Assembly: GCF_016864375.1 (NCBI RefSeq)
Contig: NZ_CP069354.1
Location: forward strand, 186,001-250,000
DNA length: 64,000 bases
Direction of reading: 5' to 3'
Source of the DNA: Microvirga sp. VF16
Lineage (GTDB): Bacteria; Pseudomonadota; Alphaproteobacteria; Rhizobiales; Beijerinckiaceae
Every line of letters begins with the position of its first letter. Positions within the stretch are counted from its first letter, which is position 1. This document shows positions 46,831-54,945 of this stretch, in pieces. The notes beneath the pieces were generated by a model, which did not search any database, had not been told where the DNA came from, and worked only from the letters and a program-made list of their open reading frames with translations. The position numbers were made by a program, and so were the translations under genes.

Positions 46831-46889
46831 TGTTTGAGCCTCTGGAAGGCTTCTTGCCGCAGCGCCCGGTCGGGGCGATGCGGGTGTTC

Positions 46890-48233
46890 TTAGTAGTTGT
46901 AGGCGCGCTCGCCGTGGTCCGCGAGGTCGAGGCCTTCGCGCTCCTGGTCCTGCGTGACGCGCAGGCCGACAATCAGGTCGGTGATCTTGTAGAGCACCAC
47001 GGAGCCGATGCCGGTCCAGATCAGGGTGATGATAACCGCGATGAACTGGGTCCAGACTTGGCCACCGATCGAGTACTCGCCGACGCCGTAGCCGCCGAGC
47101 GACGGAGCCGCTACGATGCCGGTGCCGATGGCGCCGATAATGCCGCCGACGCCGTGGATGCCGAAGACGTCGAGGGCGTCGTCATAGCCGAGCGCGTTCT
47201 TCACGCCGGTGACGGCGACGTAGCAGACCGCGCCGGCGACGAGGCCGAGCACGATGGAGCCCATCGGACCGGCGAGACCGGCGGCCGGCGTGATGGCGAC
47301 GAGGCCGGCGACGGCACCCGAGGCGATGCCGAGCAGCGAGGCCTTGCCCTTTCCGAGAGCTTCCACGCTCATCCAGGAGAGGCCGGCAGCGGCCGGGGCC
47401 AGGATGGTGTTAATGAGCGCGAGAGCGGCACCGCCCGTGGCCTCCAGATTCGAGCCGGCGTTGAAGCCGAACCAGCCGACCCACAGAAGGCAGGCGCCGA
47501 CGAAGGTGAGCGTCAGCGAGTGCGGCGCGAGCAGGTCGCGGCCATAGCCGATGCGCTTGCCGATCATCAGAGCACCGACGAGGCCGGCGACGCCGGAATT
47601 GATGTGAACCACCGTGCCGCCGGCGAAGTCGAGAGCGCCCATGGCGAAGAGATAGCCTTCCGAGAACCACACCATGTGGGCGATCGGAAGATACACGAAG
47701 GTCAGCCACAGGCCGGTGAAGAGCATCACGGCCGAGAACTTGATGCGCTCGGCGAAGGCGCCGACGATCAGGGCCGGGGTGATGCAAGCAAAGGTGAGCT
47801 GGAAGGCCGCGAAGGTGAATTCCGGAATGGCCACGCCCTTGGTGAAGGTGTCGGCAGTGGAATCCGTGGTCACGCCGGCGAGAAATGCTTTGGAGAAGCC
47901 GCCGATGAAGGCGCCGATGCCCTCGCCGCCGGAGGTGAAGGCGAGCGAGTAGCCGTAGAAGGACCACAGGATGGCCACGAGGCTGAACACCGCGAAGACC
48001 TGCATAAGCACGGAAAGCATGTTCTTGGTGCGCACGAGGCCGCCATAGAACAGAGCGAGGCCCGGGATCGTCATGAGGATCACGAGGATCGTCGAGACGA
48101 GCATCCAGGCGGTGTCACCCTTGTTGACGGTGGGAGCAGCAGTCGCGGCGTCTTGTGCCAGTGCGGGCTCGAGGGCCGCGAGACCTAATCCGAGCGCACC
48201 GAGCGCCGGCAGGAGGAGAGGACGGAACTTCAT
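46890..48233 (-). CDS. amtB: Ammonium transporter
   Basis: A 447-residue Amt/Rh-family channel with a cleavable N-terminal signal sequence (LLLPALGALGLGLAALEPALAQ) and eleven membrane helices. TAWMLVSTILVILMTIPGLALFYGGLVR is the family start, DFAGGTVVHINSGVAGLVGAL carries the first pore histidine and DVFGIHGVGGIIGAIGTGI the second. The C-terminal tail (GLRVTQDQEREGLDLADHGE) is the PII contact region. ATG 48233 precedes the signal sequence. glnK lies 35 bases upstream on the same strand, giving the classic glnK-amtB operon; the promoter is given in its own entry. Confidence 0.95.
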   Translation of the reverse strand: MKFRPLLLPALGALGLGLAALEPALAQDAATAAPTVNKGDTAWMLVSTILVILMTIPGLALFYGGLVRTKNMLSVLMQVFAVFSLVAILWSFYGYSLAFTSGGEGIGAFIGGFSKAFLAGVTTDSTADTFTKGVAIPEFTFAAFQLTFACITPALIVGAFAERIKFSAVMLFTGLWLTFVYLPIAHMVWFSEGYLFAMGALDFAGGTVVHINSGVAGLVGALMIGKRIGYGRDLLAPHSLTLTFVGACLLWVGWFGFNAGSNLEATGGAALALINTILAPAAAGLSWMSVEALGKGKASLLGIASGAVAGLVAITPAAGLAGPMGSIVLGLVAGAVCYVAVTGVKNALGYDDALDVFGIHGVGGIIGAIGTGIVAAPSLGGYGVGEYSIGGQVWTQFIAVIITLIWTGIGSVVLYKITDLIVGLRVTQDQEREGLDLADHGERAYNY

Positions 48234-48268
48234 CGGATTCAAACTCCGGAATGACTGAAACAATGGAA

Positions 48269-48607
48269 TCAAAGGGCGTCGATGTCGGTCTCGCCCGTGC
48301 GGATGCGGACCGCCTTCTCGAGCGAGGTGACGAAGATCTTGCCGTCGCCGATCTGGCCGGTGCGCGCGGCCGCCGTGATCGCATCGATCACCTGGGGCAC
48401 CATCTCGCTCGCCACCGCCACTTCGATCTTCAGCTTCGGCAGGAAGCTCACGGCATATTCGGCGCCACGGTAGATCTCGGTATGACCCTTCTGCCGTCCA
48501 TATCCCTTCACCTCAGTCACGGTGAGGCCGTGCACGCCGAGAGCGGTGAGCGCGTCGCGCACCTCTTCCAGCTTGAACGGCTTGATGACCGCCATCACGA
48601 TTTTCAT
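48269..48607 (-). CDS. glnK: PII nitrogen regulatory protein GlnK
   Basis: A 112-residue PII signal protein that blocks AmtB and signals nitrogen status. KGYGRQKGHTEIYRGAEYAVSFLPK forms the T-loop with Tyr51, the uridylylation site. IGDGKIFVTSLEKAVRIRTGE is the second PII signature. Length is exactly normal. It is the first gene of the glnK-amtB operon, transcribed leftward, 35 bases ahead of amtB, with a sigma-54-like promoter 97 bases upstream. Confidence 0.95.
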   Translation of the reverse strand: MKIVMAVIKPFKLEEVRDALTALGVHGLTVTEVKGYGRQKGHTEIYRGAEYAVSFLPKLKIEVAVASEMVPQVIDAITAAARTGQIGDGKIFVTSLEKAVRIRTGETDIDAL

Positions 48608-48703
48608 GGGTTTGGCCCCCTTTTTGAGACGGCTGCCCGAAATGCTCAGGCAGCTTTTCCAATGATGAACCCGGCCTCATGGACGGGTGTCAGGGGGATA
48701 TAC

Positions 48704-48718
48704 GCAAGAAACATGCCA
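48704..48718 (-). promoter_or_regulatory. Sigma-54-type promoter of glnK-amtB
   Basis: On the minus strand it reads TGGCAT-GTTTC-TTGC, which matches the sigma-54 -24/-12 consensus TGGCAC-N5-TTGC except for one base. It lies 97 bases upstream of glnK. An NtrC-activated, nitrogen-limited promoter is the usual arrangement for this operon; I did not find a convincing NtrC site. Confidence 0.75.
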
Positions 48719-48816
48719 AGCTTTCCGGCCATAGGAAAAGGGCCGCTGCCTCTTTCCTAGGCAGTGGAAGCTGGGCTATAAAAGTGCCTATCTGATGAAT
48801 TTTTAGGCAGATGGGG

Positions 48817-49677
48817 TCAGGTGCGACGCTCGCGGATGAGCCCTTCCTGAGCAACGGAAGCCACCAGAGTCCCGTCCTGCTTAAAAATGAGTCCGCGCGA
48901 AAAGCCGCGCGCGCCGCCGGCACTCGGCGTGTCCTGCGCATAAAGCAGCCACTCGTCGGCGCGGAAGGGCCGGTGGAACCACATGGCATGATCGAGGCTC
49001 GCCGGCTGGATCGAGGGCTCGAACACCGTGCGGCCATGGGGAATGAGCGAGGTGTCGAGAAGGGTCATGTCCGACGCATAGGCGAGCACGCATTGGTGAA
49101 TCGCCGGATTGTCTGGCAGGCGGCCGGTGGTCTTGATCCAGACATGGAAGCGTGGCTCGCCCGGATCGCGCGAGAGATAGCGGTTGATCTCCACGGGCCG
49201 GATCTCGAGCGGCCGCTCGCGCTCGTAATAGGCGCGCATGGGCTCCGGCATCTGAAGAATCAGGCCGCCCTTCACCTCTTCCTCGCTGGGCAGTTCATCG
49301 GGTCCCGGCACCTTCGGCATGTCCGCCTGATGCGCAAAACCCTCCTCATCGAGATGGAAGGAGGCCGACATGGAAAAGATCGCTTGGCCGTGCTGGATCG
49401 CCAGGACGCGACGCGTGGTGAAACTCTTGCCGTCGCGGATGCGGTCGACCTCGTAGATGATCGGAACCTTGGGATCGCCGGGCAGCATGAAATAGCAATG
49501 GAGCGAATGGGGATGGCGCCCGTCGACCGTGCGGGTCGCGGCGACCAGCGCCTGTCCGATCACCTGCCCGCCGAAGACACGTTGCCAGCCGCTCTTCGGG
49601 CTCTGCCCGCGGAACAGGTTCACCTCGAGCTGCTCGAGGTCGAGAATGGAAAGAAGGTCAGTGACGGCACGGGACAT
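48817..49677 (-). CDS. tesB: Acyl-CoA thioesterase II
   Basis: A 286-residue double-hotdog thioesterase that hydrolyses acyl-CoA to fatty acid and CoA. WQRVFGGQVIGQALVAATRTV, HSLHCYFMLPGDP, GKSFTTRRVLAIQHGQAIFSM and TSLIPHGRTVFEP are TesB blocks; the family triad is Asp, Thr/Ser and Gln. ATG 49677 starts MSRAVTDLLSILDLEQLEVN, the standard N-terminus; the longer frame to 49959 overlaps the UbiH-like gene region and is a shadow. It lies divergent from that gene. Confidence 0.93.
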   Translation of the reverse strand: MSRAVTDLLSILDLEQLEVNLFRGQSPKSGWQRVFGGQVIGQALVAATRTVDGRHPHSLHCYFMLPGDPKVPIIYEVDRIRDGKSFTTRRVLAIQHGQAIFSMSASFHLDEEGFAHQADMPKVPGPDELPSEEEVKGGLILQMPEPMRAYYERERPLEIRPVEINRYLSRDPGEPRFHVWIKTTGRLPDNPAIHQCVLAYASDMTLLDTSLIPHGRTVFEPSIQPASLDHAMWFHRPFRADEWLLYAQDTPSAGGARGFSRGLIFKQDGTLVASVAQEGLIRERRT

Positions 49678-49801
49678 GGATTCAAAATCCTTCGATCGGC
49701 AACAGCCATCCATCGGTGAGAGACTCAGGAAGGTCAAGCTTGACGCTGGCCAATGGATCGCTGACACCCACCTATAACGTTGAAGACATGGAGTTAGAGC
49801 G

Positions 49802-51067
49802 ATGAGCGCAGCAACGGATATGGAGCGACCGCGCATCGTCATTGCAGGCGGGGGGCTTGCCGGGCTGTCCCTGTCGCTGGCGCTCAAAAAGGCGCTCGCC
49901 GATGGGATCGACGTGGTCATGTGCGACCCGGCTCTCAAGCGCAACCCCCATGGCGACAAGCGTTCCTATGCCATCGCTGCGGCTGCACGCCGGATGCTGG
50001 AAGCGCTCGCCATCTGGAATCAGGTCGCAGACAAGGCGCAACCGATCCTCGACATGGTGATCACCGACAGCCGCCTGCAGGATCCGGTGCGGCCGACCTT
50101 TTTGACCTTCGAGGGCGACGTGGACGGGCACGAGCCCTTCGCGCACATGATCACGGCGGGCGACCTGACTGCCGCCTTGCTGGATTCCTGCCGCGAGGCC
50201 GGAGTCGATCTGCGATCTGAGGGCGTGAAGGGCTTTTCCGTTCACGGCGCACGCACGGATGTCGCTCTGACGAATGGCGATAGTCTGCAAGCTGCGCTCC
50301 TCGTCGCTGCCGACGGCGCTCGTTCGCGCCTGCGCGAGCAGGCGGGCATCGGCTGGATCTCGTGGCCCTACAAGCAGTCCGGCATCGTCGCCACCATCGC
50401 CCACGAGCGCGATCATGAGGGCAAGGCGATCGAGCATTTCCTGCCTTCCGGTCCCTTCGCGATCCTGCCCCTCAAGCCCGAGATCCAGGCCGACGGCAGT
50501 CTTAAGCACCGCTCCTCCATCGTCTGGACCGAGCGCAGCGACAACGTGCCGGCGCTGCTGGAATCGCACCCCGAAGACCTGCTTAACGAGTTGGAGCGCC
50601 GCTTCGGTCTGCAGCTCGGAAAACTCATCTTCGAGACCAAACCGCAGTCCTTTCCGCTGTCCTTCGGCGTGGCCCGCTCCTTCGTGGCTGAGCGCCTCGC
50701 GCTCCTCGGCGATGCTGCCCATGTCATTCATCCGATTGCGGGCCAGGGCCTGAATCTCGGCCTGCACGATGCGGCGGCGCTGGCCGAGATCATCACCGAC
50801 GCCATGCGTCTCGGCATGGATCCCGGCGCCGCCGACGTGCTCGACCAATACGAGCGCGCGCGCCGCACCGACATCACCGCCATGGGCGTGATGACGGACG
50901 GCCTCAACCGCCTGTTCTCGAACGACGTGCTGCCTGTCCGCCTGATCCGCGATCTTGGCCTCGGTCTCGTCGACCGAATGCCGGGCCTGAAACGCTTCTT
51001 CATCCGCGAGGCGGCGGGATTGACCGAGCGAGAGGCGCCGCGATTGCTGAAAGGTGAGACGCTCTAG
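49802..51067 (+). CDS. UbiH/UbiF/Coq6-family FAD-dependent hydroxylase
   Basis: A 421-residue flavoprotein monooxygenase of the kind that hydroxylates the ubiquinone ring. The FAD motif IVIAGGGLAGLSLSLALKKAL is at about residues 12-32, LVAADGARSRLREQA is the DG motif, and LALLGDAAHVIHPIAGQGLN (GD motif) carries the second FAD site. HDAAALAEIITDAMRLG continues the family pattern. Which ring carbon is hydroxylated cannot be decided by eye. ATG 49802 follows GGAGTTAGAGCG. It is convergent with the MerR-family gene, overlapping it by four bases. Confidence 0.9.
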   Translation: MSAATDMERPRIVIAGGGLAGLSLSLALKKALADGIDVVMCDPALKRNPHGDKRSYAIAAAARRMLEALAIWNQVADKAQPILDMVITDSRLQDPVRPTFLTFEGDVDGHEPFAHMITAGDLTAALLDSCREAGVDLRSEGVKGFSVHGARTDVALTNGDSLQAALLVAADGARSRLREQAGIGWISWPYKQSGIVATIAHERDHEGKAIEHFLPSGPFAILPLKPEIQADGSLKHRSSIVWTERSDNVPALLESHPEDLLNELERRFGLQLGKLIFETKPQSFPLSFGVARSFVAERLALLGDAAHVIHPIAGQGLNLGLHDAAALAEIITDAMRLGMDPGAADVLDQYERARRTDITAMGVMTDGLNRLFSNDVLPVRLIRDLGLGLVDRMPGLKRFFIREAAGLTEREAPRLLKGETL

Positions 51068-51495
51068 CTCACCTTGCCGTGCTCGTGCCGGCACTGGTCG
51101 TGATCGGCCAGCACCTGGATGATCCGGCATTCGCCGATCTCTCCGTGCCGACAATCGTCGAGCATGTGCCGCAGCTCCGAGCGGAGGAGTTTTAGCTGGG
51201 CGATGCGGCGCTCGACGCTCTCCAGATGACGCGCCACGATCTGATCGGCCGGCTCGCAGGGCTGTTCCGGTTTCGCACTCAGGCTCAGGAGCTCGCGGAT
51301 AGCGTCGACCTCGAAGCCGAGTTCGCGCGCATGGCGGATGAAACTGAGGCGAGACACATCCTCCGCCCCATAGCGCCGCTGGCGCCCTTCCGTGCGCGGC
51401 GGCGAGGGGAGAAGGCCGATCTGCTCGTAATAGCGGATGGTGGGGACTTTCACGTCGACCCGGCGAGACAATTCCCCGATGGACAGATCCGTCAT
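51064..51495 (-). CDS. MerR-family metal-responsive regulator (ZntR/CadR-like)
   Basis: A 143-residue regulator. SIGELSRRVDVKVPTIRYYE and LPSPPRTEGRQRRYGAEDV form the MerR DNA-binding domain (residues 5-45), followed by a long dimer helix. Cys80, Cys115 and Cys123, with His117 between them and Cys135 near the end, line up well with the metal site of ZntR (Cys79, Cys114, Cys124, His119). Zinc, cadmium or lead are candidate inducers. It is divergent from a His-rich cation transporter with a MerR-type promoter between them, so it likely activates that gene when metal is high. Confidence 0.88.
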   Translation of the reverse strand: MTDLSIGELSRRVDVKVPTIRYYEQIGLLPSPPRTEGRQRRYGAEDVSRLSFIRHARELGFEVDAIRELLSLSAKPEQPCEPADQIVARHLESVERRIAQLKLLRSELRHMLDDCRHGEIGECRIIQVLADHDQCRHEHGKVS

Positions 51496-51502
51496 TTTCC
51501 TC

Positions 51503-51533
51503 TTGAACCTCTAGTCGCTAGAGATTGTACGAC
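51503..51533 (+). promoter_or_regulatory. MerR-type operator/promoter
   Basis: TTGAAC (-35, 51503-51508) is followed by a 19-bp spacer holding the dyad CTCTAG-TCG-CTAGAG (51509-51523), then TACGAC as a weak -10 (51528-51533). The long spacer with a dyad is the hallmark of MerR-controlled promoters; the dyad resembles published CadR/ZntR-type boxes as I remember them. It lies between the regulator and the transporter. Confidence 0.78.
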
Positions 51534-51562
51534 TCATCCGAACGGACGAAAAGGAGATTCGG

Positions 51563-52300
51563 ATGAGCCAGAATCACAGCCATGGGCACGAGGCGTGCTG
51601 CTCTTCCCACGACCATCATGCTCATGAGGTCGCTCCAGCGAAGGGCCACGACCATGCGGACACCTGTGGCTGTCATGGTGGTGTGCCGGTCTTCGATGGC
51701 GTCGATCCGCGCTACAAGCGCGTCCTCTGGACCGTGATTGCGATCAATGCCGCGATGTTCGTCACCGAGATCGTGGCCGGCCATCTCGCCCGCTCGCAGG
51801 CCCTGCAGGCCGACGCCCTCGATTTTCTCGGCGATACGGTCACCTATGGCCTCAGCCTCGCCGTCATCGGCGCTTCCTTGCGCACCCGCGCCACGGCGGC
51901 CCTCTTCAAGGGTGTGAGCCTGTCGCTCATGGGCGCCTGGGTGCTCGGCTCAACGCTCTATCACGTGCTGATCCTCGGCCTGCCGCGGGCGGAGATCATG
52001 GGCGGCATCGGGGTCCTGGCGCTCGCGGCCAACCTCGCCAGCGTGCTCCTGCTGATGCGCTACAAGGACGGCGACGCCAATGTCCGCTCGGTCTGGCTGT
52101 GCTCGCGCAACGATGCCATCGGCAACGTCATCGTCATGGCGGCGGCAGGCGCCGTGTGGGTGACCACGAGCGCCTGGCCCGACCTGATCGTCGCCGGCAT
52201 CATGGCCGGCCTGTTCCTGTCCTCAGCCGTGCAGATCTTGAGGCAGGCCTGGGCGGAATACCGCAGCGCAGGTTCCACCGCTCCCGTTCCGGCCGAGTGA
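51563..52300 (+). CDS. Cation diffusion facilitator-like metal transporter
   Basis: A 245-residue membrane protein. The first 45 residues are rich in His and Cys (HSHGHEACCSSHDHHAH, HDHADTCGCHGG), a typical metal-sensing tail. Six hydrophobic helices follow from about residue 55; ALQADALDFLGDTVTYGLSL in helix 2 and CSRNDAIGNVIVMAAAGAV in helix 5 correspond to the CDF metal-site helices, with Asp residues kept. There is only a short C-terminal tail instead of the full cytoplasmic domain. It probably exports zinc, cadmium or cobalt by proton antiport. It is controlled by the divergent MerR regulator. Confidence 0.87.
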   Translation: MSQNHSHGHEACCSSHDHHAHEVAPAKGHDHADTCGCHGGVPVFDGVDPRYKRVLWTVIAINAAMFVTEIVAGHLARSQALQADALDFLGDTVTYGLSLAVIGASLRTRATAALFKGVSLSLMGAWVLGSTLYHVLILGLPRAEIMGGIGVLALAANLASVLLLMRYKDGDANVRSVWLCSRNDAIGNVIVMAAAGAVWVTTSAWPDLIVAGIMAGLFLSSAVQILRQAWAEYRSAGSTAPVPAE

Positions 52301-52314
52301 GGCTACCTACGAAA

Positions 52315-52345
52315 AAGGCCAGACATTCGCCTGGCCTTCATCATT
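52315..52345. terminator. Bidirectional terminator between CDF gene and ppa
   Basis: AAGGCCAG-ACATTCGC-CTGGCCTT is a perfect eight-base stem. TTCATCATTT follows on the plus strand, and TTTTTCG follows on the minus strand, so it can serve both convergent genes. Confidence 0.8.
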
Positions 52346-52363
52346 TCAGAAACTGGCAAAAGC

Positions 52364-52897
52364 TTACTTCTCGGCCTTGGCCCGCTCGATGCCCTCGACG
52401 ATCAGGCGACGGGCTTCCTCGGCGTCGCCCCAGCGGATGATCTTGGCCCATTTGCCGGGCTCGAGATCCTTGTAGTGTTCGAAGAAGTGCTCGATCTGCT
52501 TGATGGTGATCTCGGGCAGGTCGGTGTAGTTCGCCACCCGGTCGTAGCGCTGGGTCAGCTTGCTCGACGGCACCGCGATGATCTTCTCGTCCTGGCCGCC
52601 GTCGTCCTCCATCACGAGAACGCCGACCGGACGTACATTGATGATAGCTCCGGGCGCAATGGCGCGGGTGTTGGCCACCAGCACGTCGCAAGGATCACCG
52701 TCGCCCGAGAGGGTGTGGGGGATAAAGCCGTAGTTTCCAGGATACCGCATGGCGGTATAAAGGAAGCGATCCACGACGAGCGCGCCGGATTCTTTGTCCA
52801 TCTCGTACTTGATGGGCTCGCCGCCGATCGGCACTTCGATGACGACGTTCACGTCGTCCGGCGGGTTCTTACCAATCTTGATCGCGTCAAGGCGCAT
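52364..52897 (-). CDS. ppa: Inorganic pyrophosphatase
   Basis: A 177-residue family I pyrophosphatase that hydrolyses PPi to phosphate with Mg2+. [41 protein letters not shown] and [14 protein letters not shown] (the metal-binding aspartate signature) are all present, as is [14 protein letters not shown] 52897 precedes [21 protein letters not shown], a normal start. It stands alone between the CDF gene and an acetyltransferase gene. Confidence 0.95.
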   Translation of the reverse strand: MRLDAIKIGKNPPDDVNVVIEVPIGGEPIKYEMDKESGALVVDRFLYTAMRYPGNYGFIPHTLSGDGDPCDVLVANTRAIAPGAIINVRPVGVLVMEDDGGQDEKIIAVPSSKLTQRYDRVANYTDLPEITIKQIEHFFEHYKDLEPGKWAKIIRWGDAEEARRLIVEGIERAKAEK

Positions 52898-53057
52898 AGA
52901 GCTGTTCTCCGGAACAAGGCTTGAAGCATCTTCTGAGGCGGGCTTTCTCCGAAATGGGGAAGCCGGAACGCCGGTGAAAATGCGGCAAAAGCTCGTCTTG
53001 AGAGCGGCTTAACCCTTAGGCCGAAAAGGCCGCTTTCTGAAGCTTGGACGCCTCACT

Positions 53058-53105
53058 AGAGCATCGGACTCAAAAGGGGAACCCACTTTTGGATCAATCG
53101 GATGC
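53058..53105. repeat. Extragenic palindromic repeat, family A, half copy
   Basis: GCATCGGACTCAAAAGG and CCACTTTTGGATCAATCGGATGC form the same dyad as the end of the family A repeats at 2221 and 22509, in opposite orientation and without the rest of the element. Confidence 0.7.
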
Positions 53106-53180
53106 CCCTCTCCTTCGGGAGAAGGCCCCAGCAGCGAGAATCGAAACAAGGTTCCTCTGAGGGCAGCGATTGAAGCGCCG

Positions 53181-53687
53181 TCAGCGGAAGAGATAGGCAA
53201 CCTTGGCGAGCGGCGTTCCGCCGATGCGCTCCTCGACGCGGGCGATCGTTCGCCCGCCCATGCTCTCGTAGAAGGCGCAGGCGCGCTCGTTGTCTTCAAG
53301 GGCCCAGACGACGATCCTGTCCATTTCCCGCGCTTTAAGATCGTTGCGCACGGCGTTGAACAGGCGCCGGCCGAAGCCGATGCCCTGGTATTCGGGAAGG
53401 AGATAGAGCTCGTCGATCTCCCCGCTCGCCGGCAGTGACCGGTCGCGGCAGCGTCCATAGGAAGCATAGCCGACGGCGCCCTGGCCGATGTCGAGCACCA
53501 CCAGCGGACGCCCGCGCGACAGCGTGGAGCGCCACCAGCGCGCGCTGCGCCGGGAGAACATCTTGTCCAGGGTCACGCCGGGAATGATCCCAAGATAGGC
53601 CTCGCGCCAGGCAGCATCGAAGACCTTGGACAAGGCAGCGGCGTCATCGGGCTTCGCATGACGGATACTGACGAGAAGGTCGCTCAT
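53181..53687 (-). CDS. GNAT-family N-acetyltransferase
   Basis: A 168-residue GNAT acetyltransferase. VSIRHAKPDDAAALSKVFDAA starts the fold; IDELYLLPEYQGIGFGRRLFNAVRND contains the acetyl-CoA pyrophosphate-binding motif (Q/RxxGxG/A) and the following helix; NERACAFYESMGGRTIARVEE is the C-terminal block. The acceptor (amine on a small molecule, protein or antibiotic) is unknown. ATG 53687 begins MSDLLVSIRHAKPDD. It stands alone between ppa and the accessory island. Confidence 0.88.
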   Translation of the reverse strand: MSDLLVSIRHAKPDDAAALSKVFDAAWREAYLGIIPGVTLDKMFSRRSARWWRSTLSRGRPLVVLDIGQGAVGYASYGRCRDRSLPASGEIDELYLLPEYQGIGFGRRLFNAVRNDLKAREMDRIVVWALEDNERACAFYESMGGRTIARVEERIGGTPLAKVAYLFR

Positions 53688-54013
53688 GGCTTTGGCAAAA
53701 GGGTCAAGAGAAGCAATGAATTCAGTTTCCGCGTGAAAGGGTTAATGGTGCCTTAACGAAATAGGAAGACTGATGGTGAAAGCGTGGCTTTTTAAGCAAA
53801 GTCAGAAGGTTGAAGGGACAGACCAAAATGACGCAAGCGCCTGCCCAGGTTCCCCGATCCGTCTGACAATGACAGGAAAATACATTCACGATATGTCGTC
53901 AATGGCTCTGCAATCTGCGGGCGGTATGAAACGATCCCTGCTCTGATAAGACCGACTTCCCAAGAGGAAGGCTAAGCATAAGCACCCTCCTTTGCGAAAG
54001 GGGCTTGAAGTCG
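53688..54013. promoter_or_regulatory. Left edge of accessory island; gap with a CtrA-type site
   Basis: No gene is supported in this 326-bp gap. TTAA-TGGTGCC-TTAA at 53742-53756 is another exact CtrA-type site. AAAGCCACGCTTTCACC (complement) and small dyads occur nearby. The rest holds only very short frames. Confidence 0.5.
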
Positions 54014-54670
54014 ATGAGCGAGTATCCGTTTGATCCTGTCTGGAATATTTATCGACTGGAGCCCGATACGCAGAATTTCTCCCTCGTCGATGTGCATGGG
54101 CAGAGCGCTGCCAGTGGAGGGAAATGCCAAGAACAACGTCATTACGGGCAACGATGCCGATAACATCCTTAACGGCTCACTCGGCGCCGATACGTTGATC
54201 GGCGGTCTCGGCAACGACCAATACTATGTCGAGACGCCCGATGATGTTGTGGTCGAGGAAGCCGGTGAGGGCAGTCTCGAGCTGCTCGTCGCCTATGTTT
54301 CCTACGTTCTTCCGGATCACGTCGAAATTCTCGAGCTGCGTGGATATGGATCTCTCGAGGGGACCGGCAACTCCGAGGCCAACTCGCTCTTCGGCAACAA
54401 TGTGAGCAACATCCTCCGCGGTGAGACCGACGACGATTCCCTGTACGGATGGGACGGCGAGACATCCTGATCGGCGGTGCCGGACTGGACCGTCTCTGGG
54501 GCGGCAAAGGAGACGACACCTTCTTCGTCGATGAAGGCGACGGGATTGCCGAGCAGCCGGATGAGGGAAGCGACTGGGTCGTCGCTTCGCTCGGCTACAG
54601 TCTCGGCGATCATATCGCCACGATCTCCAACAAGACCAAGCTCTACTATCACGACCTCTTCGTCATCTGA
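54014..54670 (+). pseudogene. RTX/hemolysin-type calcium-binding protein gene with two frameshifts
   Basis: Three reading-frame segments make one coherent protein. ATG 54014 starts MSEYPFDPVWNIYRLEPDTQ; the frame then breaks near 54110-54125, moving to NAKNNVITGNDADNILNGS and GADTLIGGLGNDQYYV with GGxGxDxL/NDxxxG calcium repeats, and breaks again near 54460 back to the first frame (DILIGGAGLDRLWGGKGDDT) before the stop at 54668. The second break looks like a one-base deletion in GGCGA-GACATC. The shifts are opposite, so the total length remains divisible by three (219 codons). Either the gene is decayed or the sequence has two indel errors. Confidence 0.75.
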
Positions 54671-54945
54671 GCCGGGAAGGGGGCGCTTCCATCCGTGGAG
54701 GGCGCCGTTTCATCGGTTCCGTGGGCCGACGGTGCTTCGTGTGGAAAACCGTCGAAGAAATCGATCTAGGCTTGTCTTGGATTTGGAGTGGCCGGTTTCT
54801 CAGCAATCCGTCCAAATTTTACAGCCTTGACCTGACAATCCCATTTCGAAATGTAATGAAGTTGTGTTACTTGCATTGATGGCGGGTGATTCTGGATAGG
54901 ACGCGCGCTTTTCCTGCTTCAGGAGCGTCGTGGAAAGCATAGTCA

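Larger units (their letters stand above)
46564..46889. repeat. Palindrome-rich gap between SCO gene and amtB
   Basis: No gene is supported in this 326-bp gap between two convergent genes. It contains two family C elements (46576-46607 and inverted at 46750-46781) and, between them, a longer dyad whose arms are GGATCCATAACC and GGTTATGGATTCC within CTGTCATCCCGGGGCC...GCGGGAATGACAG. The amtB terminator is at 46798-46830. Confidence 0.75.

Noticed and set aside
46854..48188. 444-codon plus-strand frame opposite amtB
   Set aside because: Antisense shadow of the ammonium transporter gene.
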